A DNA stretch of 64,000 bases from Lachnospiraceae bacterium (lineage in GTDB: Bacteria; Bacillota; Clostridia; Lachnospirales; Lachnospiraceae). Positions 34,222 to 43,663 of this stretch are shown piece after piece (the first letter of the stretch is position 1; each line of letters starts with the position of its first letter). The stretch lies in assembly GCA_029053015.1 (NCBI GenBank), contig JAIDHX010000016.1, forward strand, positions 31,066 through 95,065, in the 5' to 3' direction. The notes beneath the pieces are model-generated. The model was not told where the DNA came from and ran no database searches. It saw only the letters and a list, made by a program, of their open reading frames with translations. Made by a program: the position numbers and the translations under genes.

Positions 34222-35328
34222 CTACTCTTCATCACGGTACATCACCAGCAATTTCTCAAACTCTGCCTTAACTTCCGTAAATGCTTTCAGCAATTTTGGG
34301 GAAAACGCGCCGCTGTTCCCATTGATAATCATCTGGTACGCTTTTTCCGGTTCATATGCCATCTTGTAAACACGCTTCGTGACGAGTGCATCATAGATAT
34401 CCACCAAGGAAACAATCTGCGCCGCAATGCTGATTTCGTCTCCCTTCAAGCCATCCGGATAGCCTTTTCCGTCATATTTTTCATGATGATGTCTTGCAAT
34501 ATCACAGGCATAATCAAAGAGCTCCTCATCATTCAGCTTGATTGACTGCGCAATCATCTCCTCACCCTTTGTAGTGTGTGATTTTACAATTTCAAATTCA
34601 TCTTTCGTCAGTTTCCCTGCCTTCAGAATGATATTATCCGGAATCGCAATCTTCCCGATATCGTGAAGGGAAGAAGCCCAGCCAATCTTTTCCAGCTGTT
34701 TTTGCGTAAGGTTGTACTCCGGATAATGTTTCATAACACTGTTTCCCAGGCAAAGAACAAATTCACGTACTCTCTTAATATGCTGCTTTGTCCCCAGATT
34801 TCTGAATTCTACAATATTACTCAAGGAATCAATCAGAGCCTCGTTCAACTGGTTCAGCTTCTGCGTGTGCTGCTTCAATAGTTCATTTTGCTTTTTGAGG
34901 CTTTCATTCTGCTTCTTTACCACTACCTCTAACTTCAACTTGTATTGGAACCAGCCAACCGCATTGCTGACTACCTGCTTTATGACTGCAGGCTGATAGG
35001 GCTTCCTGATATAGCTTACAATACCATATTCATATCCCTTTATTTCGGTTTCATGAGAATCATGCCCCGTAATCATAATAAAGGGTATTTTAGTCAGTGT
35101 CTTTTTCTCTTTCAAATATTGCAGCACTTCAAAACCGTCCATCACCGGCAGCATATAATCCAGCAGGACGACCGCAATGGAAGAAAAATGACTGGTCAGG
35201 AGCGCAATTCCCTCTTTGCCGTTTTCTGCTTCCAGAATCTTGTATTCCGGTTGGAACAGATCAGCCAGAATTCCACGTTCAATCTCATTATCCTCAAAAA
35301 TTAATATTGTATCACGTTCCATCTTCAT
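34222..35328 (-). CDS. Response regulator with HD-GYP domain
   Basis: A 368-aa two-domain signalling protein. Residues 5 to about 125 form a receiver with acidic pocket FEDNE, phosphoacceptor Asp in VVLLDYMLPVMDG, and conserved Lys in SYIRKPYQP. A coiled-coil linker follows. The rest is an HD-GYP phosphodiesterase domain with HDIGKIAIPDNIILKAGKL and HHEKYDGKGYPDGL, which in this family usually breaks down cyclic di-GMP. The pair of motifs is intact, so activity is expected. It lies 17 bp downstream of the FapA-like gene. No partner histidine kinase is in the window. Confidence 0.92.
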   Translation of the reverse strand: MKMERDTILIFEDNEIERGILADLFQPEYKILEAENGKEGIALLTSHFSSIAVVLLDYMLPVMDGFEVLQYLKEKKTLTKIPFIMITGHDSHETEIKGYEYGIVSYIRKPYQPAVIKQVVSNAVGWFQYKLKLEVVVKKQNESLKKQNELLKQHTQKLNQLNEALIDSLSNIVEFRNLGTKQHIKRVREFVLCLGNSVMKHYPEYNLTQKQLEKIGWASSLHDIGKIAIPDNIILKAGKLTKDEFEIVKSHTTKGEEMIAQSIKLNDEELFDYACDIARHHHEKYDGKGYPDGLKGDEISIAAQIVSLVDIYDALVTKRVYKMAYEPEKAYQMIINGNSGAFSPKLLKAFTEVKAEFEKLLVMYRDEE

Positions 35329-35345
35329 ACCATACTTTCTTTGTT

Positions 35346-37436
35346 TTATAAAGTCACCATGATTACCTGCTTATTCCTAAGTCTGAAAACCACCCTGCTG
35401 ATTTCCTGTGACAGCATATATTTAATCGTATTTATCACTATCACGCTGCCCCCATATGCGTTACCCCTGACACAGACGGGCGCCTTCACGGTCTGATCTG
35501 TTTCATTTGCCAGCTTAGTGGCTTCCGCATCTAAATCCGCCAGTTCCTGCCCCTTAACTGTGATTGTGGCATGTACCTTACTCACCATCTCTTTGGAAAC
35601 CTCTTTCTTTGCCGCAATCATCTGCAACAGCATATTCCAGCCTTTTTCCAGCATGGCTAACTCATTTAAAAGCTGCTCTCTCTTTTCAGCAAACAGAGCC
35701 TGCTCTCTTTCATACAGTGCGTTTCTTCCTACCTCCAAAACGGTTTTGAGATGGGCGCTGTTACCAAGATTGTGGGTATCCACGCCTTTTACCGCGCATA
35801 TCCTGCCGCCTAAGAGCACTCCCTTGCTTCCCGAAACAATTACCCTGCCCATCGTATTGATATTGCTGTTCATAATATAGTTGGCCTTCACATTGCCCCT
35901 TGCATTGATATTGGCCGCTTCAAAAAAACTTCCGGAAACCTCGCCTCCTGCGTCGATAAAACAGTCATGCTTAGAACAGCTTCCTTTTTTTATCATAACG
36001 TTACCACCGGCAATCAGCCTCGCAGTCTCCACATTATACTCAATAATAATATCCCCGCTCGCCTTGATATATCCGCCGGAATAGATACTGCCTATTACAT
36101 ATACGGAACCATCCACTTCCAGTTTGCCGGTAACCGCAGTCACATCCTCCCTGACAACCAGCATGTTGGTAATGTTAATCCTGCCGTTTATATATTCAAA
36201 TTTTCCATTCATTTTAGAACGGTAGGTTACGCCGTCCGGCGCAATCTCAAATCCGACACCGCGCAGAGGCTTTTTCTCCGCTCCACTATCTCCATGCATC
36301 ACTTCCCCATAGATGTTCTTCCCATCCCTGCCTTTTTCCGCATGATGATAGACCGCTATTTTTTCTCCTTTTTCAACCATTTCAAACGCTTCTATATTGA
36401 CATAGTCAACCCCGCCATCCGCCAGCGGCGCAGGAATACGCGGCAGATCAAGCCTGACAAAAAATTCAAACCAGCCATCCTTTCCTTTTTTTGCAGGAAT
36501 CCCTTCCGCAATCAGGACTTTTTCATTCATCCGTTTCTTTTCAATCAAATCAGAAATGGCTTCTGCCTTGATTCCATAAGTGATTTCCCTTCTATCCAAA
36601 TCACGGTAAATATCTTCCTTGGTGACAATATTGCCGGGGATCCATGGTATATAAGCATATGCCTTATTACCGTTATCCTCGACGGAAATCACAAATTCAT
36701 TCTTTCTGAAATCATCAAAAACGGGATCCGTCCCTGCGACAGTCTCTATCTTTGCAGTTTTTCTGTTTAACAGTTCCAGCCGCTTTTCCCTCATATCTGT
36801 AGCGGAATACAACAGTTCACAATAAGAAGATACGTCCAACCCCGCTTCCAGTCCAAGGCGGATTTCCTGCATTTGAAAGTGGCTGAACAGATAGTTTGCA
36901 TAAAGAGTAATGTCCAGCTTTTTCTCCACTCCCAGACGAATCTGCTCCATCTGCATCCAGTTGTACCGTATGTCTGCATAGGCGGAAACATCTAACTGCT
37001 CACACAAACCAAGTCGGATTTCGTGGATTTGCGGTGCACACATATTATCCACCAGCCAGTCATCAATGGACAGTTTATCCTGCAGGGCAAACCGGATTTC
37101 CTCCAAGTCTTCGTCTGTAAACCCTCTTTTCAGATAAGGAAGCAAATTCATTCCGGCATACAAGGATAGCCTTATCTGCCGCATAGTCTCATAACTGTAA
37201 GCAGGATTCGCATACAGGGAAGCATCCACCTTGTCCTTAAGTCCCATACGAATCTGCTCCATCTGCAGCCAGTTAAATTCCGGGTTAGAGTAAAGAGAAA
37301 CATCCAATCCTTCCTCTTTCCCTCGCTTAATTTCCTGATACTGCGCCTTTTGATATTCTGCATTTTCCATCATGGCAAAATGCAGTTCCTGATATTGCTC
37401 TCTTTCCGGATTCCATTCATTCATATCTATTACCAT
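35346..37436 (-). CDS. FapA-family (DUF342) protein with N-terminal repeats
   Basis: A 696-aa protein. Residues about 15-235 contain around six or seven imperfect repeats of 35-37 residues of the form F-xx-QMEQIRxGLxxxLDVSxYA; such QM-EIR repeats are frequent in Lachnospiraceae proteins. From about 255 to 640 it is a FapA/DUF342 polymer-binding beta-helix region: SDLIEKKRMNEKVLIAEGIP, VTGKLEVDGSVYVIGSIYSG, FFEAANINARGNVKANYIM. A coiled coil follows, then a short end. FapA proteins affect cell envelope, spore or motility functions in various species; the role here is unknown. Shares an operon with the HD-GYP regulator. Confidence 0.82.
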   Translation of the reverse strand: MVIDMNEWNPEREQYQELHFAMMENAEYQKAQYQEIKRGKEEGLDVSLYSNPEFNWLQMEQIRMGLKDKVDASLYANPAYSYETMRQIRLSLYAGMNLLPYLKRGFTDEDLEEIRFALQDKLSIDDWLVDNMCAPQIHEIRLGLCEQLDVSAYADIRYNWMQMEQIRLGVEKKLDITLYANYLFSHFQMQEIRLGLEAGLDVSSYCELLYSATDMREKRLELLNRKTAKIETVAGTDPVFDDFRKNEFVISVEDNGNKAYAYIPWIPGNIVTKEDIYRDLDRREITYGIKAEAISDLIEKKRMNEKVLIAEGIPAKKGKDGWFEFFVRLDLPRIPAPLADGGVDYVNIEAFEMVEKGEKIAVYHHAEKGRDGKNIYGEVMHGDSGAEKKPLRGVGFEIAPDGVTYRSKMNGKFEYINGRINITNMLVVREDVTAVTGKLEVDGSVYVIGSIYSGGYIKASGDIIIEYNVETARLIAGGNVMIKKGSCSKHDCFIDAGGEVSGSFFEAANINARGNVKANYIMNSNINTMGRVIVSGSKGVLLGGRICAVKGVDTHNLGNSAHLKTVLEVGRNALYEREQALFAEKREQLLNELAMLEKGWNMLLQMIAAKKEVSKEMVSKVHATITVKGQELADLDAEATKLANETDQTVKAPVCVRGNAYGGSVIVINTIKYMLSQEISRVVFRLRNKQVIMVTL

Positions 37437-37513
37437 ATCTGCCTTTTATTCTTATTTCATTTCAGACCATATTCCCAAATATATAGACTTGTCAGAAAAT
37501 TCTATCTATAATC

Positions 37514-37542
37514 ATCATATCAAACAAACAACAGAAAGTCTA
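37514..37542 (-). promoter_or_regulatory. Possible promoter of the FapA-like gene
   Basis: Minus-strand TAGACT (37537-37542), 17-bp spacer, TATGAT (37514-37519), about 80 bp before the ATG. Confidence 0.5.
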
Positions 37543-37584
37543 CTGCTTTTATTGCGAATGGACGCCTGCATCTCATAAACTATC

Positions 37585-37613
37585 TTGTCATTTACATAAG
37601 TTGGAAGTATAAT
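37585..37613 (+). promoter_or_regulatory. Promoter of the small membrane protein gene
   Basis: TTGTCA (37585-37590), 17-bp spacer, TATAAT (37608-37613), 36 bp before the start codon. Confidence 0.8.
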
Positions 37614-37649
37614 CAATTATATCACAAATACGAAAGGAGATTCTTTCTC

Positions 37650-37883
37650 ATGGACAAATTAACACCTTATTTCCCGCTTAACGCAAAAGTAGACAAAAAC
37701 AACGTTGTCAGCCTGATTTTGGTGATTGTAATCTACATTGTAATTGCCGCAGTACTCGGCACTATTGTAGGTTTTATCAGTAGGATTCCCATCGTTGGCC
37801 TCATCTGCGGAATCGTTGCCCTTCTGATTGGCATCTATGAACTGATTGGCATCATACTTGCCGTACTTACCTTTGTAAAATAA
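37650..37883 (+). CDS. Small membrane protein of unknown function
   Basis: A 77-aa protein with two predicted transmembrane helices (about 20-43 and 48-75) separated by the short turn ISRIPIVG, with a charged N-terminal part NAKVDKNNVV. It has its own near-consensus promoter, AAAGGAG ribosome binding site and a terminator, so it looks like a real single-gene unit. It is one of only three plus-strand genes here. Function unknown. Confidence 0.75.
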   Translation: MDKLTPYFPLNAKVDKNNVVSLILVIVIYIVIAAVLGTIVGFISRIPIVGLICGIVALLIGIYELIGIILAVLTFVK

Positions 37884-37901
37884 ATTTTTTATCATTGAAC
37901 A

Positions 37902-37936
37902 CAAAAAGGGACGCCTAGCGCATGGCGTCCCTTTTT
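37902..37936. terminator. Bidirectional terminator
   Basis: AAAAAGGGACGCC / GGCGTCCCTTTTT hairpin with an 8-nt loop, flanked by A and T runs. It serves the small membrane protein gene (plus) and ackA (minus). Confidence 0.92.
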
Positions 37937-37949
37937 CTATACCGGCATT

Positions 37950-39146
37950 TTATACCAGTCTGTATGTTTCTCTCGCAATGGCAAGCTCCTCGTTGGTAGG
38001 AATTACCATAACGGTGGTGCTGCTGTCAGCCGTCGAAATCGCAATGTCCTCTCCACGCTTCTTGTTGGCTTCCTCATCCAGCTTCACACCCAGGTAGCCG
38101 AGGTAGTTATTGCAAATCATGCTGCGGATAAATGCGCTGTTCTCTCCGACGCCCGCCGTAAAGCAGATAACGTCCACACCGTTCATGGCTGCGGTATATG
38201 CGCCGATGTATTTCGCCACCCTGTAAGCAAAGGTCTCCATGGTGTTAATGGCTCTTGCACTGCCATCGTGATAGCCTGCCTCCAAATCCCTGAAATCAGA
38301 GGAAAGATTGTCGGAAAGCCCGAGCACGCCGGATTTTTTATTTAACACAGACATAATCTCATCAATGGACTTGCCTTCCTTATGCGCGATAAACTCAATG
38401 ATGGCAGGGTCGATATCACCACTGCGGGTTCCCATGATAAGCCCCTCTAAAGGCGTCAGACCCATGGAAGTGTCCACGCATTTGCCGTTCATAACTGCGG
38501 AAATACTGGCACCGTTGCCCAGATGACATACGATAATCTTTAAATCCTCGTATTTCTTACCCAGCACTTCAGCCGCCCTCTTGCTCACATAGGAATGGCT
38601 GGTGCCATGGAAACCGTATCTTCTGATTTTGTATTTTTCATAATATTCATAGGGCAGACCGTACATATACGCCTTATCCGGCATGGTCTGATGGAACGCC
38701 GTGTCAAATACCGCTACCATGGGAGTGTCCGGCATCAGTTCCTTGCAGGCATTGATGCCAATCAGGTTGGCGGGATTGTGCAGGGGCGCAAGGTCGTTGC
38801 ACTCCTCTATCGCTGCAAGCACTTCACTGTCAATCACGGTGGACTTTGCAAACTTCTCCCCGCCGTGCACGATGCGATGCCCTACCGCGCCGATTTCCGC
38901 AAGGCTCTTTACCACACCGGTCTTTTCATTAGTCAGCGCTTCCAGCACCAGACGGATCGCATCCGTATGGTTGCCCATAGGCACTTCCCTCTCCTCTTTT
39001 TCGCCGCCGTCAGGCGTGTAAGAAATTTTGCTGCCGTCTATGCCGATTCTCTCGCAGAGTCCTTTGGCAATCAGCTTTTCATTTTCTGCATTGATAAGCT
39101 GGAACTTTAAGGACGAGCTGCCGCAATTGATTACTAATATATTCAT
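37950..39146 (-). CDS. ackA: Acetate kinase
   Basis: Makes ATP and acetate from acetyl phosphate, the energy-yielding step of acetate fermentation. It begins with ILVINCGSSSLKFQL and has the ASKHA motifs FDTAFHQTMP, YGFHGTSH and LGNGASISA. Length 398 aa is normal. It follows pta on the same strand, but 249 bp separate them, most of it filled by repeat copy 3. Confidence 0.98.
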   Translation of the reverse strand: MNILVINCGSSSLKFQLINAENEKLIAKGLCERIGIDGSKISYTPDGGEKEEREVPMGNHTDAIRLVLEALTNEKTGVVKSLAEIGAVGHRIVHGGEKFAKSTVIDSEVLAAIEECNDLAPLHNPANLIGINACKELMPDTPMVAVFDTAFHQTMPDKAYMYGLPYEYYEKYKIRRYGFHGTSHSYVSKRAAEVLGKKYEDLKIIVCHLGNGASISAVMNGKCVDTSMGLTPLEGLIMGTRSGDIDPAIIEFIAHKEGKSIDEIMSVLNKKSGVLGLSDNLSSDFRDLEAGYHDGSARAINTMETFAYRVAKYIGAYTAAMNGVDVICFTAGVGENSAFIRSMICNNYLGYLGVKLDEEANKKRGEDIAISTADSSTTVMVIPTNEELAIARETYRLV

Positions 39147-39176
39147 ATCTGTTTCCTTTCTTTATCCATCACTATA

Positions 39177-39385
39177 TAGGTGCCTGCGAAACTCATTATG
39201 CTGCAAGTGTCATTGTGCAGATTGTATACTTCAACGCAGACACGCTCTCGCTCCGAGCTTACCGTAGCGGTACTAAGCTCGAAAATACCTCGCTAAGTAC
39301 CGACGGTAAGCAAAGGTCTGCTTATGAAGTATACAATCTGCACAATTCGATCTACAGAAATCGGATTTTCGCAATTGCCTTTCTA
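39177..39385. repeat. 206-bp palindromic repeat, copy 3 (inverted)
   Basis: Third copy, in the opposite orientation to copies 1 and 2, in the pta-ackA gap. The 135-bp core is 39212-39346, and its 22-nt ends are perfectly complementary. The inner hairpin arms read GCTTACCGT (39257-39265) and ACGGTAAGC (39303-39311); compared with the other copies three neighbouring base pairs have changed on both sides, so pairing is kept. The outer ends are TAGGTGCCTGCGAAA and, on the other strand, AAAGGCAATTGCGAAA. Confidence 0.85.
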
Positions 39386-39395
39386 CTATCTACTA

Positions 39396-40397
39396 CTATA
39401 CAAGTTGTGCCTGAACTGCGGTCAGGGCTACTACGCCTACGATATCTTCCCATGAACAGCCGCGGGACAGGTCGTTTACTGGCTTGGCAATGCCCTGCAG
39501 CATGGGGCCGTATGCTTCCGCGCCGCCCAGTCTCTGCACCAGCTTATAGCCGATATTGCCCGCATCCAGATTCGGGAAAATCAATATGTTTGCCCTGCCC
39601 CCAACCGGACTGCCCGGTGCCTTTGACTTGGCAACGGAAGGAACCAGCGCTGCATCGGTCTGCAGTTCGCCGTCCAGTACAAGGTGCGGATACTGCTCCT
39701 GTGCAATTTTTGTCGCCTCAACTACCTTGTCTACCAGCGCATGCTTTGCACTGCCCTTTGTTGAATGGGACAGCATAGCGATAACCGGCTTGGGACCCAC
39801 CAGTGATTTAAAGCTTCTGGAGGAGGTGTCCGCAATGGCCGCAAGCTCTTCCGGCGTCGGATCCTGATTCAGACCGCAGTCGGCAAACAGGAATGTGCCG
39901 TTTTCTCCCTGATCCTTCATCACCGTGTCCATGATAAAGAACGCGGAAACCAACTTTACGCCGGGAGCCGTCTTTAAAATCTGAAGAGCGGGACGAAGTG
40001 TATCCGCTGTCGAGTGGCACGCACCCGCTACCATGCCGTCAGCATCGTTATTCTTTACCATAACAATACCAAAGGTCAGATAATCCTTTAAGAGAATTTC
40101 CCTTGCCTTCTCCGGCGTCATACCCTTTGCTTTTCTGGTCTCATAAAGTAAGTTTACATACTCATCAAGCCTGTCCGTTGTCTGTGGATTGATGACTGTG
40201 ATGCCGTCAAGTTCAACCTCAAGCCAGCCGGCGCCGTCCATAATCTTTTCTTCATCGCCAATCATAATAATGTTGGCAATCCCTTCTTCCAAAATCTTTG
40301 CAGCGGCAAGCAAGGTTCTCTTATCGTTAGACTCCGGCAGTACAATTGTCTTTTTGTCAACCTTTGCCCTCTGCTTAATCAGGTCAATATATGACAT
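39396..40397 (-). CDS. pta: Phosphate acetyltransferase
   Basis: Converts acetyl-CoA and phosphate to acetyl phosphate for AckA. At 333 aa it is the short catalytic form. It has VLPESNDKRTLLAAAKILEE, ADGMVAGACHSTADTLRPAL, and a FPNLDAGNIGYKLVQRLGGA ending typical of the family. The stop TAG is followed by further TAG triplets and then repeat copy 3. Confidence 0.97.
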   Translation of the reverse strand: MSYIDLIKQRAKVDKKTIVLPESNDKRTLLAAAKILEEGIANIIMIGDEEKIMDGAGWLEVELDGITVINPQTTDRLDEYVNLLYETRKAKGMTPEKAREILLKDYLTFGIVMVKNNDADGMVAGACHSTADTLRPALQILKTAPGVKLVSAFFIMDTVMKDQGENGTFLFADCGLNQDPTPEELAAIADTSSRSFKSLVGPKPVIAMLSHSTKGSAKHALVDKVVEATKIAQEQYPHLVLDGELQTDAALVPSVAKSKAPGSPVGGRANILIFPNLDAGNIGYKLVQRLGGAEAYGPMLQGIAKPVNDLSRGCSWEDIVGVVALTAVQAQLV

Positions 40398-40442
40398 ATC
40401 CCTTCTCCTTTCAGATTTTTCTTTTCAAATCCATCTGTATCC

Positions 40443-40471
40443 ATTATACTAGATATGTAAATTGTATACAA
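40443..40471 (-). promoter_or_regulatory. pta promoter
   Basis: Minus-strand TTGTAT (40466-40471), 17-bp spacer, TATAAT (40443-40448). Confidence 0.75.
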
Positions 40472-40633
40472 GGAAAAATATGCGGAAAATTGTACAATTT
40501 CAAATACAAATTTTTTGCTATTTTGTCCCTGAAAACGTGATATTTTTAACAATGTAACCGCTTACAGAATATGTTATTTTTTTCACATTGGAAATAATCA
40601 TTTTTACACGCTTTTTCGTTTTAAGGAGACTAT

Positions 40634-41869
40634 ATGAAAACTGTCGGTATTATAGCAGAGTACAATCCCTTCCATAATGGACATCTTTACCATCTGCAAC
40701 AGGCAAAGGCGCTTTCAAACGCTGATTTTGCCATTGTTGTCCTGAGCGGTGATTTTACGCAGCGCGGCACCCCTGCCCTTCTCGACAAATATGCCCGCTG
40801 TGAGATGGCATTATGCTGCGGTGCTGATCTGGTTATCGAACTGCCTGTATGCTTTGCCACCGGCAGCGCCGAATACTTTGCAAAGGGCGCTGTTTCCATT
40901 TTGTCCAATCTTAAGACAGACGCTCTCTGCTTCGGAAGCGAGTGCGGCAGCATCGACGCCCTCCGCCGGACTGCGCGCGTACTGGCAGACGAGCCGGAGC
41001 CTTTCCGCAATGCCCTGATGCAGAATCTGCGCAAAGGCATGTCCTTTCCCGCAGCACGCAGCCTTGCCTTGTCACAGTACCTGACAGGAGCAGATTATGA
41101 TGATTCCCTGCTCAAATCACCTAACAACATCCTTGGCGTTGAATATCTGAAAGCGCTGATAAAACTTGACAGTCCTATGGAGGTCTATACCCTGCCCAGA
41201 CAGGGCGCAGGCTATTCCGACGATTCCCTGCAGGAGCAGCACTTCTGCTCCGCCCTCGCGTTAAGACACCGTCTTCTCGACGGCGGAACTTGTGACGAGT
41301 TTTCTCCTTTTATCCCCAAAGCCGCCCTGCATATCTTAGAGAGGGAGCTGGCTTCCCGAAAATCGGTTCATACAGACGATTTTTCCTCCATGCTCTTTTA
41401 CCGCCTGCTGCAGCTGCAGGCCGAGGGCTATTCTGCCTTTGCCGACGTGTCGGATGCACTCTCAGATAAAATGGCAAAACTTTTGGAGCATTACATTTTA
41501 TGGTCGCAGTTTTGTTCTGATTTGCTGAAATCAAAGGATCTGACCCACTCGCGCTTAAACCGCTCCCTGCTCCACATTCTTTTGAATATCAAAAAGCAGG
41601 ACTTATGCGATTACGAGGCTTCGGGAAATGCGCAGTACGCCCGTGTACTGGGCTTTCGGGCAGATTCAAAACCACTTTTTTCCGAACTGTCTAAAAAGCT
41701 TCCCCTTATCACCAAGCTTTCTGATGCTGACAGACTGCTCTCTCCTGTCGGTATGCGCCAACTACAGCAGGATATTTTTGCAGCGCATTTATATGAAAGC
41801 GTAAAGACACAAAAAACCGGCGGCCCCATGCTAAATGAGTACCGCCGGCAAATCGTGATTGTTCCGTGA
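40634..41869 (+). CDS. tmcAL: tRNA(Met) cytidine acetate ligase
   Basis: TmcAL (YlbM) forms N4-acetylcytidine at the wobble base of elongator tRNA-Met, using acetate and ATP rather than acetyl-CoA. It has the nucleotidyltransferase start GIIAEYNPFHNGHLYHLQQA with HxGH, then SGDFTQRGTPALLDKYARCE. Length 411 aa is normal. It is divergent from pta-ackA, the source of acetate; the association fits, but coupling is inference. TAAGGAG precedes the ATG. Confidence 0.94.
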   Translation: MKTVGIIAEYNPFHNGHLYHLQQAKALSNADFAIVVLSGDFTQRGTPALLDKYARCEMALCCGADLVIELPVCFATGSAEYFAKGAVSILSNLKTDALCFGSECGSIDALRRTARVLADEPEPFRNALMQNLRKGMSFPAARSLALSQYLTGADYDDSLLKSPNNILGVEYLKALIKLDSPMEVYTLPRQGAGYSDDSLQEQHFCSALALRHRLLDGGTCDEFSPFIPKAALHILERELASRKSVHTDDFSSMLFYRLLQLQAEGYSAFADVSDALSDKMAKLLEHYILWSQFCSDLLKSKDLTHSRLNRSLLHILLNIKKQDLCDYEASGNAQYARVLGFRADSKPLFSELSKKLPLITKLSDADRLLSPVGMRQLQQDIFAAHLYESVKTQKTGGPMLNEYRRQIVIVP

Positions 41870-41879
41870 TATCTATCGA

Positions 41880-43244
41880 TTAATTTTTAAAGCTGTGAAT
41901 CGGCGCCGGAATCCGTCCTCCCCGATTGACAAAGGCCTCGCAGGAAAAGCCATTGACCGGCATAATGGGCGCATAGCCGAGCAACCCGCCAAACTCCACG
42001 GTCTCTCCCACGCCTTTCCCAATAACAGGTATAATTCTGACTGCCGTTGTCTTTTGGTTCACCATGCCAATCGCCATCTCATCCGCAATAATGCCGGAAA
42101 TCGTTGCCGCCTTCGTATCCCCCGGAATCGCTATCATATCCAGCCCCACCGAGCAGACACAGGTCATCGCCTCCAGCTTTTCCAGAGTGAGCGCGCCCTG
42201 CTTGACCGCTTCAATCATGCCGCGATCCTCGCTGACCGGAATAAATGCGCCGGACAGCCCTCCCACATAGGAGGATGCCATCACGCCACCCTTTTTCACC
42301 TGGTCATTTAACAGGGCAAGCGCCGCCGTGGTTCCCGGCGCTCCTGCATATTCCAATCCCATTTCACACAAAATATCCGCCACGCTGTCGCCCACTGCCG
42401 GCGTGGGAGCCAAAGACAAATCCACAATGCCAAAGGGCACGCCCAGAAGTCTGGAAGCTTCCTTTGCCACAAGCTGCCCAACTCTTGTCACCTTAAACGC
42501 CGTCTTCTTGATGGTCTCACAGAGCACTTCAAAACTTTCTCCCCGCACCTTTTCAAGCGCCGTCTTTACCACGCCGGGACCGCTGACGCCTACATTGATA
42601 ATTTTGTCCGTTTCTGTTACGCCATGGAACGCCCCCGCCATAAAAGGATTGTCATCCGGTGCATTGCAGAATACCACCAGCTTGGCACAGCCTAAAGAAT
42701 CATCCTGTTTCGTATACTCCGCCGTCTGCTTCACAATCTCACCCATCAGCCGTACTGCATCCATGTTGATACCTGTGCGGGTAGAGCCTAAATTGACAGA
42801 ACTGCATACCCGCTCTGTCTTGGAAAGCGCAAGCGGAATGGAACGTATCAGAAGTTCATCTGCCTTTGTCATGCCCTTGCTCACCAACGCGGAATAGCCG
42901 CCGATAAAATTGACGCCAACCTTGTGCGCCACCTCGTCAAGCGTTTCTGCCAGCTCGGCAAAATCCTCCGGCATCCGGCAGGCAGCGCCTCCCACCAGTG
43001 CAATCGGCGTCACCGAAATCCGCTTGTTCACGATGGGGATTCCATACTCTCTGGAAATCGATTCCCCGACCTGAACCAAATCCTTTGCCGCCTCATATAT
43101 CTTGTTGTATATTTTTTCTTTTACCCTTGAAAGCTCAGAATCTATGCAGTCTAACAGACTGATGCCCAGCGTAATGGTGCGGACGTCAAGATTCTCTTTC
43201 TCGATCATATTATTGGTTTCCACCACTTCATATATGTTAATCAT
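41880..43244 (-). CDS. PFL-family protein (UPF0210)
   Basis: A 454-aa protein of the UPF0210/DUF711 family, related in fold to pyruvate formate-lyase-like barrels but of unknown function. Family stretches are [13 protein letters not shown] near the start, [33 protein letters not shown] and [15 protein letters not shown]. It always travels with the ACT-domain gene encoded upstream here, and the two are 18 bp apart. GGGGGAT is the ribosome binding site. Confidence 0.92.
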   Translation of the reverse strand: MINIYEVVETNNMIEKENLDVRTITLGISLLDCIDSELSRVKEKIYNKIYEAAKDLVQVGESISREYGIPIVNKRISVTPIALVGGAACRMPEDFAELAETLDEVAHKVGVNFIGGYSALVSKGMTKADELLIRSIPLALSKTERVCSSVNLGSTRTGINMDAVRLMGEIVKQTAEYTKQDDSLGCAKLVVFCNAPDDNPFMAGAFHGVTETDKIINVGVSGPGVVKTALEKVRGESFEVLCETIKKTAFKVTRVGQLVAKEASRLLGVPFGIVDLSLAPTPAVGDSVADILCEMGLEYAGAPGTTAALALLNDQVKKGGVMASSYVGGLSGAFIPVSEDRGMIEAVKQGALTLEKLEAMTCVCSVGLDMIAIPGDTKAATISGIIADEMAIGMVNQKTTAVRIIPVIGKGVGETVEFGGLLGYAPIMPVNGFSCEAFVNRGGRIPAPIHSFKN

Positions 43245-43262
43245 GACCTATCCCCCGCTGTA

Positions 43263-43535
43263 TTAGATTCTGTGCATCTTATCAAATATTTCTTCCTTCT
43301 GGCATTTGATAATGACGCCTATCTCTTCACCCAGCTTTCCGAGTTCATCCGCCATATCTTCATGCTCTTTTTCACCGTTCGACGTGTCCACCACCATCAT
43401 CATATTGAAATAGCCCTGCACAATCGTCTGCGCAATGTCCAATATGTTGATGCCATTATCCGCAAGGTATGTGCATACCTTCGCAATAATGCCCACCGTA
43501 TCTTTTCCCACAACGGTAATAATTGTCTTTTTCAT
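43263..43535 (-). CDS. ACT-domain protein (UPF0237)
   Basis: A 90-aa protein consisting of one ACT domain, a small-ligand sensor fold, with the typical VGKDTVGIIAKVCTYLADNGINILDI segment summarised by its key GKDxxGI and NI residues. It probably regulates or forms a complex with the UPF0210 protein encoded next to it. The ligand is unknown. Confidence 0.92.
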   Translation of the reverse strand: MKKTIITVVGKDTVGIIAKVCTYLADNGINILDIAQTIVQGYFNMMMVVDTSNGEKEHEDMADELGKLGEEIGVIIKCQKEEIFDKMHRI

Positions 43536-43628
43536 GTTTCCTTTGTCCTTTTTCCTTTCCTGAAACTATATTGTCACTACACTATATTATTTTTTAGAAT
43601 TGCCGCTAAACCTGATTTTATCGCTGTC

Positions 43629-43657
43629 ATTGTATCACGCGCCATGCAAAATGGCAA
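43629..43657 (-). promoter_or_regulatory. Promoter of the ACT/UPF0210 operon
   Basis: Minus-strand TTGCCA (43652-43657), 17-bp spacer, TACAAT (43629-43634). The -35 lies in one arm of a GAATTGCC/GGCAATTC inverted repeat with a long gap (43597-43660). Confidence 0.65.
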
Positions 43658-43663
43658 TTCCTT

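Noticed and set aside
41815..41860. Hairpin ACCGGCGG/CCGCCGGC near the end of tmcAL as a terminator
   Set aside because: It lies inside the coding sequence before the stop codon and has no T-tract, so it is probably incidental.
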